Source: a bacterium
GTDB taxonomy: Bacteria > Patescibacteriota > CPR2 > UBA1875 > JAJYID01
Length of the DNA: 14,461 bases
Reading direction: 5' to 3'
NCBI GenBank assembly: GCA_021823605.1
Contig: JAKANV010000010.1
Span: forward strand, 1-14,461
Below are positions 6,334 to 13,931 of the stretch, one piece after another. Below the pieces are notes generated by a model, which saw only the letters and a list, made by a program, of their open reading frames with translations, did not search any database and was not told the DNA's origin. A program made the translations under genes and the position numbers. The first letter of the stretch is position 1; each line of letters starts with the position of its first letter.

Positions 6334-7443
6334 ATGAGGGTAAAAAAAATAAAGCTTCAAAATTTTCGTTCCTATAAAACGTTAGAAGTTGATTTTGGCG
6401 AAAAGAATATTATAGTGGGCGAAAATACTCAAGGAAAAACAAACCTTCTCGAAGCGATATATATGACATCTGTCGGAAAGTCGTTTAGGTCTAAGGAGCC
6501 GGACATGGTTTTTTGGGGGGAGGATCATTTCCGAATAGAGTGTGGTGTTGAAAACAGCCATCAGCAAAAAATAGAATATATCTATGAAAAGAACGTTGGG
6601 CTAAAAGGACGGAAAACAGTTAAGGTAAATGGAGTCAAAAAGCCTGCCTCGGCTCTTCTCGGCGGCTTTGTAAGCGTTTTCTTTACTCCTGACGAGATAG
6701 ATATGTATTTTAGTTTTCCGGCGCACAGACGCAGGCATTTGAACGTGCTTTTATCAAAGAGTGACAAGGAATATTCCAGAGAGCTCGTCAAATATTCCAG
6801 AGTATTAGAGCAGAGAAACGCACAATTAAAAAACATAGCTAAGGGAATAGCAAAGGAAAGTGAGCTCGAGATATGGGATGGGAGACTGGCCGAGCATGGA
6901 GCCGAGATAATAGAAAAAAGGATGAGCTTGATTTCAAAGATAAATAAAAAGCTAAACTCAAATTACAGAAAAGTGGCCAAGGACGAGAAAGAACTAGTCA
7001 CGACTTACGTTCCGAGCGTGAGTACAGACAAGAAAACAAAGGACGAGGTTTGGGCCGATTTCCTTGAAAAGCTTTTGGCATCGAGAAAGAGAGATATAGT
7101 AACGGGAGCGACAAATGTGGGGCCGCATCGCGACGATGTGGTGATGAATCTTGGCGGCAGAGATATTACGACATTTGGGTCAAGAGGAGAGCATAGAAGT
7201 GCGATAGTTGCTCTCAAGCTTACAGAGGTAGGAATCTTAAAAAGTATAATTGGCGAATCACCAGTGCTACTTATGGATGATGTTTTTAGTGAGCTAGACG
7301 AAAAGCGAAGAGAAAATCTAGTCAAGTCATTTGAGGGCCAGCAAACCATAGTTACGACAACGGACCTAGACCACATAGACAAAGACTTACGCAATGATGC
7401 TGTGATTTATAAAATAGAAAACAGTAAAATCAGGAAAGTATAA
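6334..7443 (+). CDS. recF: DNA replication and repair protein RecF
   Basis: RecF is an SMC/ABC-like ATPase that works with RecO and RecR to load RecA at single-strand gaps. The 369-residue length is standard. The start MRVKKIKLQNFRSYKTLEVD is typical. Walker A is GENTQGKT (29-36), with KSFR following near 49-52. FFTPDEIDMY (116-125) precedes the RRRHL segment. GPHRDD (263-268), the ABC signature SRGEHRS (283-289) and Walker B VLLMDDVFSELD (311-322) complete the two-lobed ATPase head. The middle (about 150-250) is charged and helical. The stop overlaps the next start by one base (TAATG), so the downstream gene is translationally coupled. Confidence 0.97.
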   Translation: MRVKKIKLQNFRSYKTLEVDFGEKNIIVGENTQGKTNLLEAIYMTSVGKSFRSKEPDMVFWGEDHFRIECGVENSHQQKIEYIYEKNVGLKGRKTVKVNGVKKPASALLGGFVSVFFTPDEIDMYFSFPAHRRRHLNVLLSKSDKEYSRELVKYSRVLEQRNAQLKNIAKGIAKESELEIWDGRLAEHGAEIIEKRMSLISKINKKLNSNYRKVAKDEKELVTTYVPSVSTDKKTKDEVWADFLEKLLASRKRDIVTGATNVGPHRDDVVMNLGGRDITTFGSRGEHRSAIVALKLTEVGILKSIIGESPVLLMDDVFSELDEKRRENLVKSFEGQQTIVTTTDLDHIDKDLRNDAVIYKIENSKIRKV

Positions 7444-7721
7444 TGGGTAATTTAGGTAGTGTTTTCGAAAAAAGGATTAATCAGCTGGGCCTTAAAAAAC
7501 GTCTTGATGCCGCCATGGTTTGCGAAGCTTTTGATAAATCAATTCAAGAAGTTTTCGGTGAGCATGGCGTGAAAAATGCGAAGGCAATTTCGTATAAAGA
7601 CAATGTTTTGAAGGTCGAGGTTAGTTCAAGCGCCTGGGCTCAGGAAATTAATTTGCGTCAGATGGAGCTGGAAAAAGAAAAGATGAGGATAGTTTATAAG
7701 CTAGGCGAGGTTGAGCTATAG
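7443..7721 (+). CDS. dciA: DUF721/DciA-like protein, probable helicase-loading factor
   Basis: A 92-residue protein resembling the DUF721 (DciA) family. DciA recruits or loads the replicative helicase DnaB in bacteria that lack DnaC/DnaI-type loaders. The recognisable part is the C-terminal half: HGVKNAKAISYKDNVLKVEV followed by SSSAWAQEINLRQMELEKE, matching the family pattern of a hydrophobic strand, V-V-SS-AWAQEL and a helix. The N-terminal half (FEKRINQLGLKKRLDAAMV) gives the helix that normally precedes it. The usual W--VG motif is not evident; the matching region reads VCEAFDKSIQEVFGE. The place after dnaA-dnaN-recF fits a replication role. The gene ends in convergence with the next one, overlapping it by 6 bases. 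Confidence 0.75.
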   Translation: MGNLGSVFEKRINQLGLKKRLDAAMVCEAFDKSIQEVFGEHGVKNAKAISYKDNVLKVEVSSSAWAQEINLRQMELEKEKMRIVYKLGEVEL

Positions 7722-8249
7722 GTTCTTTGCTATAGGCGGCAAATATTCTAATTGAGATTTTTCTACATCTATATTGTTTGATTTTAGCCAGTCAAGAGCT
7801 TGTTTCTTATAGGTTTTAAGTTGTGCTATATATGAGTCGTGCTGGCTGGGACGATTGATGATGGCAAACAAAGTAATTTTATATTTTGGATTTCCCTTGT
7901 CATCTTTTGAATAATCAATGTAAAAATTATCTCCGCGATAAGGAAGCTTAGCAGAAATAGTCGGAGATAGCTCAAGCTTTACGTCATTTTTCCCTCTCTT
8001 GATTTTTACTGTAACAGTAGAGTCCAGAAAACCATCTTTTTTTGCCACAAAGGTATGATCACCGAGTTTTAATCTTTTTACCTTCAAGGGCGCTTCGCTT
8101 TTCTTTCTTCCATCGACATATACTGTGGCTCCATCGGGAGCGGTTGTAACATTTGCCGTACCGTTATTTGTTAAAAGAAAAAACAAAAAAACCAAAGCAA
8201 GAAGTACGGCCAAAAGCACTATAGAAACCATTTTCTTATCAAAATTCAC
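7716..8249 (-). CDS. Membrane-anchored PEGA-domain protein (paralogue 1)
   Basis: A 177-residue protein. A very short N-terminus (MNFDKK) leads into one membrane helix (about residues 7-27), so the rest is probably outside the cytoplasm. A PEGA domain follows (about 30-95), with TAPDGATVYVDGRKKSEAPL, then LKLGDHTFVAKKDGF. The C-terminal domain (about 100-172) begins LPYRGDNFYIDY and contains ALDWLKSNNI; it resembles the end of the other PEGA protein in this operon. PEGA domains are small beta folds often found on surface proteins, and no enzyme activity is known. The start is a GTG, chosen because AAGGAGA lies 8 bases upstream. It starts 1 base after the 431-residue hydrolase gene stop and is last in the operon. 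Function unknown. Confidence 0.75.
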   Translation of the reverse strand: MNFDKKMVSIVLLAVLLALVFLFFLLTNNGTANVTTAPDGATVYVDGRKKSEAPLKVKRLKLGDHTFVAKKDGFLDSTVTVKIKRGKNDVKLELSPTISAKLPYRGDNFYIDYSKDDKGNPKYKITLFAIINRPSQHDSYIAQLKTYKKQALDWLKSNNIDVEKSQLEYLPPIAKNL

Positions 8250-8250
8250 T

Positions 8251-9546
8251 TTATCGTTCTCCTTTTAGTATTTTATATATAAGGAAAGCTCCCGCCCTTG
8301 TATCTATGCCATCACATCCGCCATTATCCTGAGTTATTATTGCCATATTCATGTGAGTTGCGTCGTACATGTTCATCACGTAGGGGCTTCCGTCGGGACT
8401 ACCGTAGCACCTGGCACGTCCATTGTATCCAAAGAAGGCGTCCTTTACAATGTCGTCGGTCGGGTTTTCGCTCACGACACCACCATTTTTACCAATTAAA
8501 ACCTCAGCTGCCTTGTCGGCCGATTCTTGTAATGAGCTGAATTTCATATTTCCTTGGTCTGGTTCTTCGGTTCCGATTGGTCGCCCGCTAATGACAGACC
8601 CATTTGGATTAAACCCGCCCTCACGAAAATGTATAGCGGCAAGAGTTTGCCATGGGATGCCATATTTTGCGGCAGAAGAAGTATAAACAGGACAGTTTTG
8701 GACCATATCGTTTTCTTCCTGTTCTGATACATACTCTCTTGGGAAGTTTACCGGGCCGCAGCTGCCGCCAGAGCATTTCAAAACGTTTATGAGCTCCTTA
8801 TCTTTTAGGAAGACATCAAGCACCGCTTGATATTTTTTCTTTATTGCTGCTGCGTCAAGACCAATCTCTCCTGAACCTAGGACGGGGTTTAGCTTGTTAT
8901 ACTTTGCTACGAAGTCGTCAATATTTCTGATGCCCGGGTCATTTATGTAGGTGTACCAAATTCGTTTGGCCTGATCATCCAACATATCTCTATTGTATTC
9001 ATGTTTGGCATTGTACTGATACCATTTATTTCCATCAGAACTGGTGCAAACCGGATTGTTTGCAGTTGGTGTCTGGCCCCATGGGTTGCCGCATTCTAAA
9101 GCCGCTTTACCCGAGGAAGCCATCCCAGACTTTACGCTTGCTATAGCAAGCATGAAGATAGGACTGACTTTATTAGCCTCGGCAATCTGCAGTATGGCAG
9201 TTCCCGGATCAGGCTGTCCGTTATGATTCTTAATATCTAGAAATTTAGAGTTAGGGGTACTGGCGATGTATTTATTCATCGCTGCAGCAAGCTTTGCTTT
9301 ATTTTCGTTCAATATTTTTTGCTCTGGCTTGTCTGTGTCAAGCTTCCTATCCTTTATCGCCAAATCCCACGGTCCGGAGCAGGCTGACCGAGGATTTAAG
9401 GTTGGACAGGTATCTATTTTTTTTCTTAATGCAAACACGGATTGGCTGGATAGAAGAAATAAAAACGAGAAAAGAACGGCTATGGCAAAAATCAGCTCTC
9501 TATCAACTCCCTTTTTTATGTGTTTTTTAAGCATTCTATAAAACAT
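8251..9546 (-). CDS. Exported protein with two lysozyme/glucosaminidase-like modules
   Basis: A 431-residue protein with a hydrophobic N-terminal signal or anchor (about 18-38; possible cleavage after SVFA). Module 1 (about 113-250) resembles FlgJ/GH73-type glucosaminidases: ILQIAEANKVSPIFMLAIAS, then GMASSGKAA and NPWGQTP, later YNKLNP. The residue where the family's catalytic Glu would fall reads Lys139 (ASVKSG). Module 2 (about 285-428) resembles a lysozyme or lytic-transglycosylase fold: YGIPWQTLAAIHFREGGFNP, with E309 as candidate catalytic acid, then FSSLQESADKAAEVL. Nine cysteines follow the membrane segment, suggesting disulfides. In an operon with VirB4 it probably opens peptidoglycan for a secretion or pilus channel, like VirB1-type enzymes. 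It starts 1 base after the previous stop with only a weak ribosome site, so it is likely coupled. Confidence 0.7.
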   Translation of the reverse strand: MFYRMLKKHIKKGVDRELIFAIAVLFSFLFLLSSQSVFALRKKIDTCPTLNPRSACSGPWDLAIKDRKLDTDKPEQKILNENKAKLAAAMNKYIASTPNSKFLDIKNHNGQPDPGTAILQIAEANKVSPIFMLAIASVKSGMASSGKAALECGNPWGQTPTANNPVCTSSDGNKWYQYNAKHEYNRDMLDDQAKRIWYTYINDPGIRNIDDFVAKYNKLNPVLGSGEIGLDAAAIKKKYQAVLDVFLKDKELINVLKCSGGSCGPVNFPREYVSEQEENDMVQNCPVYTSSAAKYGIPWQTLAAIHFREGGFNPNGSVISGRPIGTEEPDQGNMKFSSLQESADKAAEVLIGKNGGVVSENPTDDIVKDAFFGYNGRARCYGSPDGSPYVMNMYDATHMNMAIITQDNGGCDGIDTRAGAFLIYKILKGER

Positions 9547-9547
9547 A

Positions 9548-10123
9548 TTATTTAGTTATCCATGTAATTTTTAGGCTTTTGGGGTCTTTTACTCCGTGAT
9601 CAGAGAACCATTTGTAAACTTCTTCCTTTGCTTTGGCTTGGGCGTACTTATTAATATAAACGTTTATCTTGCCATTATCAAAAGGAGTATCAATATAGAA
9701 AGTTCCGCCTTCATGTGGTAAATCTTTTTCATAAGGAAATTGCTCTTGGAATTTTTTCAGGCTTTCCTTTGCCTTTTCTACATCCATATTACCTGCTTTC
9801 GGGAAAATATAACCAGACAAGACCTCAAGGTTATAGTGCAGGGAAGCCCCCCTACTGTTTAGCGAGGATACTGTAAAAGTTTCATTTATTGTTTTTCGGC
9901 CTTCTTTGGAAAGTTCTATTTTATATTTTCCTGGTTTAAGCTTTATTTTGGCAGGCGTTTTGCCTTCTGTTTCACCTGATATTTTGTATGTAACGCCGGG
10001 AGTATTGGTGGAAATGATTACATCTCTTTTCTGAGTTCGGGTTATAACAAAACCAATTAAGAAAATGGCAATAATAAGGGATATGCCCACTATAAATATC
10101 CTTTTATTGGAACTAGTGAACAT
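9548..10123 (-). CDS. Membrane-anchored PEGA-domain protein (paralogue 2)
   Basis: A 191-residue protein with a short cytoplasmic start (MFTSSNKR), one membrane helix (about 9-28) and a PEGA domain (about 33-87: ISTNTPGVTYKISGETEGKT, then KLKPGKYKIELSKEGRKT). A spacer and a C-terminal domain (about 130-190) follow, with LPHEGGTFYIDTP and EEVYKWFSDHGV. The C-terminal domain shares a FYID strand and a Y---A/V--W helix with the other PEGA protein here, so the two look like paralogues. The frame could open earlier (ATG at 10199-10201), but that would overlap the upstream gene by 89 bases and put 26 unlikely residues before the membrane helix. The ATG at 10121-10123 leaves an 11-base overlap and has GGAGG about 12 bases upstream. 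Function unknown. Confidence 0.75.
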   Translation of the reverse strand: MFTSSNKRIFIVGISLIIAIFLIGFVITRTQKRDVIISTNTPGVTYKISGETEGKTPAKIKLKPGKYKIELSKEGRKTINETFTVSSLNSRGASLHYNLEVLSGYIFPKAGNMDVEKAKESLKKFQEQFPYEKDLPHEGGTFYIDTPFDNGKINVYINKYAQAKAKEEVYKWFSDHGVKDPKSLKITWITK

Positions 10124-12131
10124 AAACACCCCATCCTCCCCAATTAAAGCTACCTTCAGGAATCCATGCGTGGCTGCCGAACCAATAAGGTATGGGGTCA
10201 TTAATCAGCAGATTGCCGTCTTTATAGCCCATCAAAACCACTATATGTCCATAACCAGCATACCAAGAATTAACGATAATAGGAACCGGCTTGCCTGTCT
10301 TTGAGCCGTCTAAATATGATTTAATTTCGTTCCAATCACCCAAAGGAGTGCCGCCCATAGTTCCTCCGCTCAGCTGGCTTGCGATTGCTCCCGGCATGCC
10401 GTGTGATATCCCGGCGTTACAGTCGTAGTATCCTCCTGCCATTGCAGCAGCAATATCGTTAGGATTAGTGTTTTTCCCGTACCAACTTAGGACCATAGCA
10501 GTAGAGGCTACGCCGCATCCACCCGAGCTTATTTGCTCACAGCCACCAGGACCTATCCGCGTCCCGGCGTAAGCGCCATCAGTTTGTGCAAAGTATGGAA
10601 TATCTGGAAAGCCTTCAGCCGTATATCCTCCGGGAGTTCCGCCGCCGGTTGAGTTGTTGCTTCCGGACGTATAGCACTGGTCTGGAAGCCCCATAAGAAT
10701 CTTGTACCAGGTTACTGCGCCATAACCTTTGTTATGAACCTGACTTACCATCCATACTCCAGCATCCCAAACTGCACCGCCGAATGTAGATAGCTGACTT
10801 ATGACTGGAATGCTTTTCATGATGTCCCATAGTGCGGGTGGCTGGACTAGCCCTTGCTGTTGAATGTTGAAGGTTAGCCAGTCATCATCCCAGGCTGTTG
10901 CGATGAGGTCTGCCCCACTGTAACAATTTTGATGGGTTTTTAGGTCGCAGCAACCCTTTCCAGTTGAAGCGTCACATTTATCATTGCTAAAATTTTTCTC
11001 AAAACAAAATTTGTCTTTCTGCTCACCGGTCATTTTGTCATATCCGGGGATTTGCATGCTCCAATCCTTTTGATCGGCGGCAAATCTACACCTGTAGTTA
11101 GACATTATACTGAGCGCCGCCGATGCATTGCCATCATTCTGATCGCTCGTTTTTTTCGCTCCTGTGGCCGTTGTGCCTTTCGGCTCTTCGGGGGTCATGA
11201 CACCATTAATAACGTCTGGGGTCACGGTGTTTATGGTATTGCCGTCTTTGTCTAGGACAAGATCTCCGGTCGTTTTGTCGCGCAATCGGTTTGCTAGCTG
11301 TACATCTCTCCCAATATCTCTGAGAGCGTCTAAACTTGTGAGCCTATCTTTACGTAAGTCATCATCTTCGCCATGTTCATATTGCCTGTAATCAACGGCG
11401 GCAAGTATTTCCCATGGAACATTTGTCTCCTCCTCGACTTTTTTGGCGGCGGATACATAACAAGGATTATCGCCGTTCTGATTATTCGCAGCGTTTTTAT
11501 AGTTAAACTTCTGGTTTGGTTCTCCGCTACCATTGGGGCTTAGAACATTTAATGATAGATCTGGCAGCCGAATATTGCTTCTGCCGGCTTCAGGTTGTGG
11601 ACAGGCATTGCCTGCATCACCAAAGGCACCGGCTATTATCGCGATAAGGAAAAGTATTATGGCCCCCGAAAGAAAGGATGGTATGCCGCTGCAAGCGCAA
11701 CAGCCTAGTATTATTCTTTTACCCCACTTGCTTTTCAAGAGCTTTATAAGGTCAGGGATTGCTAGGATTAAACCAATGCCGGCCGTTGCTACACCTAAAG
11801 CGGCTTCTGCCCCTAACCTAGCTCCAGCCGAGACAGCAGCTCTTTTTACGGCAGCCTTTTCGGCGGCTCGAGCAGCGTCCTTTTCGGCTAAATGTGCAGC
11901 CTCTCGCTCGGCTCCTTTTGCTGCCTGTTTTTCTGCCTGCCCCTCGGCTCCTTCAGCGCTCTTAGACTTGCCTCCCTTTCGGTGCTCTTTTAGATTCTTC
12001 CAATCTTCATCAATGCCTCTGACAGTATCCTTGGCTTGGCCAATAGTGTCTTGAAGACTGTCGCCATCACCTTCACCATCTTCATAGCCAGGGTCATCAT
12101 CTAAGTCCTCTTCGTCTATATCGTCCCACAT
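10113..12131 (-). CDS. Membrane protein with transglycosylase-like segment and C39-type cysteine peptidase
   Basis: A 672-residue modular protein. Residues 1-30 are very acidic; 55-100 is a charged Ala/Glu/Lys-rich, probably coiled-coil, stretch. Hydrophobic segments lie at about 106-130 and 139-171. Residues 222-350 open like a lysozyme-type module (CYVSAAKK, VPWEILAAVDYRQ), but Gln250 stands where the neighbouring exported hydrolase has its candidate acid Glu. Residues 345-405 are cysteine-rich. The C-terminus (about 505-672) is a Peptidase_C39-like papain fold: C539 in SGGCGVASTAM, H629 in GYGHIVVL and D645 in LLINDP form a credible catalytic triad. No ABC transporter part is present, so a bacteriocin-leader role is unlikely; a wall or envelope role in the VirB4 system is inferred. 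It starts immediately after the virB4 stop with a GAGGAAAG ribosome site. Confidence 0.75.
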   Translation of the reverse strand: MWDDIDEEDLDDDPGYEDGEGDGDSLQDTIGQAKDTVRGIDEDWKNLKEHRKGGKSKSAEGAEGQAEKQAAKGAEREAAHLAEKDAARAAEKAAVKRAAVSAGARLGAEAALGVATAGIGLILAIPDLIKLLKSKWGKRIILGCCACSGIPSFLSGAIILFLIAIIAGAFGDAGNACPQPEAGRSNIRLPDLSLNVLSPNGSGEPNQKFNYKNAANNQNGDNPCYVSAAKKVEEETNVPWEILAAVDYRQYEHGEDDDLRKDRLTSLDALRDIGRDVQLANRLRDKTTGDLVLDKDGNTINTVTPDVINGVMTPEEPKGTTATGAKKTSDQNDGNASAALSIMSNYRCRFAADQKDWSMQIPGYDKMTGEQKDKFCFEKNFSNDKCDASTGKGCCDLKTHQNCYSGADLIATAWDDDWLTFNIQQQGLVQPPALWDIMKSIPVISQLSTFGGAVWDAGVWMVSQVHNKGYGAVTWYKILMGLPDQCYTSGSNNSTGGGTPGGYTAEGFPDIPYFAQTDGAYAGTRIGPGGCEQISSGGCGVASTAMVLSWYGKNTNPNDIAAAMAGGYYDCNAGISHGMPGAIASQLSGGTMGGTPLGDWNEIKSYLDGSKTGKPVPIIVNSWYAGYGHIVVLMGYKDGNLLINDPIPYWFGSHAWIPEGSFNWGGWGVYVH

Positions 12132-13931
12132 TTAACTTTCCTCGTTCCTTTTTCTTATCTGCTCAGGATTTGTAGTTACTAAAGTATCTTCTTTTTGAGA
12201 ACTGATGATTTGGATAATGGCATGGTTAAGTCCCGCAACAAAGAGACCTTCTCCGGGGCTGCATTGCAAAAGATAGTTTTTCTCTGAGTCTGTTAAGTCA
12301 AATATTTCCTGAATCAGATCAATCTGGGAAGGATGTTGTTTTAAGAGGAGCGCCATCGAAGCGTTGCTTATCAGTGGTTTCCCAAACTCTGACTTTAAAA
12401 AATCGCCTATGTCTTGTCCGATAGTTGTGAGCCCTAAGTAGTATTTCCTGCCTCTTTTGGCGATAGAGTAGAGAAACTGTGCGGAGTCTTCATATTTCAT
12501 CATGGTCCATGCCTCATCAACAGCTAGAATTCTTTTTTTCTTGTCGCTCTTTACCTTGTTCCAAATAAAGTTAAGGATAGAGTACATGGCGATTGGCCTT
12601 AAGTCTTCTTCAAGGTCGCGGATTGAAAAGCAAACCATACGGTTGCTAAGAGAAATATTTGTGAAGTCGTTGAAAAGACCGGCAAAACTCCCGTCGGTAA
12701 ATTTACCAAGACGAAGAGCCATGTTCTCGCCGCCATTGATACTTTCCAAAATGTTTTTAAGGTCGGACATGAGAGGAGGAGTTAAGTGATGAGTGCTTGG
12801 GTCCTCAGTAATTCCCTTAGCCGCATATGTTTCGACAAGAGCTCGGTCGATGATATTGCTTTCCACATCAGTGAGCTGTCCCATCATTACGCGAAGAAGC
12901 CCTGTAAGAATGATGATATTGCTCCTGAGCGCCTCTTTTTGATCATCATAATCAGTTAGGTTTTGGGGCAAATCAAAAGGATTTACAACTTCTTTTGAGT
13001 TTAAATTGATGTTTATGTATGAACCACCGACAGCCTGACAAAGGGGCTCGAACTCTTTCTCGGGGTCGATTACTATGACGTCAGCATCGAACATAAGCTG
13101 TCTCAAAATTTCAATCTTTACAGCATATGATTTACCGGCACCGGATGAAGCCAGGACGATGGAGTTATAGTTTTGAAGCTTAAATCTATCAAAGATAATC
13201 AAGCTATTAATTGTTTTGTTGGCGCCATAGAGAATACCCTCATTTTGAGTTAATGTGGACGAAACGAAAGGAAAGGATACCGATACGGCCTCGGTGTCCA
13301 TATTTCGGCTCACCATCAGCTGGTCGGTTCCCATAGGAAGAGTTGAGTTAAATCCCTGTTCCATTTGCAATGATGCGTGCTTGGTAAACACCATCTCTGT
13401 GCCCATCATGTTCTCGAGTATTTTGGTGCATTCATTTAACTGTTCAAGAGAGTCTTCATAAATAGTGATATATAACCCTTGCTTAAACATTTTTGCTTGT
13501 CCGGTAACTATCTTGTCCCGAAGTTCTTCAATATCCCCGTAGGTAGCTTCGAGGGTCGGGTTTCTAGCAAGGCCTTTTTCAGCCTCCATATACAAAGCAG
13601 ATTCTACCTGTGAGGATTTGGCTCTAAGCTTTTTTGCCATTTCCTCTGTTGGTTCTGGATAAATGAAAATTGTGAGGTCCAAAACGATATCGATATTTAT
13701 TATGGGTGATATCCATCCAGGATACAAAAATCGAGGATACTCGTAAACGAAAAGGGTTCTAGCAAAGGTGTTACCTAGCTTCACATAGTTAAATGCAATT
13801 TCAAATGAGGAGGGAGAAATAAGATCCCGAATGGTAGAAACGCCTTGCTGAAATGCCTGGGCCTGTTTCATCTGAAGCATTTCTTCAGGAGTTGGCGCTG
13901 CTTTCTTTTTTATAAGCTTATTGATTAACAT
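12132..13931 (-). CDS. virB4: VirB4-family type IV secretion ATPase
   Basis: A 599-residue P-loop ATPase of the VirB4/TraC/TrbE group, the cytoplasmic motor shared by all type IV secretion systems. Residues 1-240 form the N-terminal VirB4 domain (FVYEYPRFLYPGWISPIINI, then LDLTIFIYPEP). Walker A is ASSGAGKS (261-268, K267). VIVIDPEKEFEPL (285-297) is a typical VirB4 strand and loop. NPFDLP lies at 317-322. Walker B is ILAVDEAW (468-475). The KRGRKYYLGLTTIGQD motif (492-507) is the family's conserved sensor region. No membrane helix is apparent. It overlaps the upstream TraC-like gene by 14 bases and abuts the downstream gene. No VirB11, VirD4, relaxase or pilin gene is visible in this window. 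Confidence 0.93.
   Translation of the reverse strand: MLINKLIKKKAAPTPEEMLQMKQAQAFQQGVSTIRDLISPSSFEIAFNYVKLGNTFARTLFVYEYPRFLYPGWISPIINIDIVLDLTIFIYPEPTEEMAKKLRAKSSQVESALYMEAEKGLARNPTLEATYGDIEELRDKIVTGQAKMFKQGLYITIYEDSLEQLNECTKILENMMGTEMVFTKHASLQMEQGFNSTLPMGTDQLMVSRNMDTEAVSVSFPFVSSTLTQNEGILYGANKTINSLIIFDRFKLQNYNSIVLASSGAGKSYAVKIEILRQLMFDADVIVIDPEKEFEPLCQAVGGSYININLNSKEVVNPFDLPQNLTDYDDQKEALRSNIIILTGLLRVMMGQLTDVESNIIDRALVETYAAKGITEDPSTHHLTPPLMSDLKNILESINGGENMALRLGKFTDGSFAGLFNDFTNISLSNRMVCFSIRDLEEDLRPIAMYSILNFIWNKVKSDKKKRILAVDEAWTMMKYEDSAQFLYSIAKRGRKYYLGLTTIGQDIGDFLKSEFGKPLISNASMALLLKQHPSQIDLIQEIFDLTDSEKNYLLQCSPGEGLFVAGLNHAIIQIISSQKEDTLVTTNPEQIRKRNEES

Noticed and set aside
7005..7394. 129-codon minus-strand open frame within recF
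   Set aside because: It is a Ser-rich shadow of a clearly coding RecF region that carries the signature and Walker B motifs.
10124..10201. 26-residue N-terminal extension of the second PEGA protein (start at 10201)
   Set aside because: It lies wholly inside the 3' end of the 672-residue gene, whose C39 domain is clearly coding there. The ATG at 10123 puts the membrane helix at the N-terminus and has a ribosome site.
11533..12054. 173-codon plus-strand open frame opposite the 672-residue gene
   Set aside because: It is the mirror of the Ala/Lys/Glu-rich coding segment; its Ala/Ser-rich translation has no family features and no operon context.
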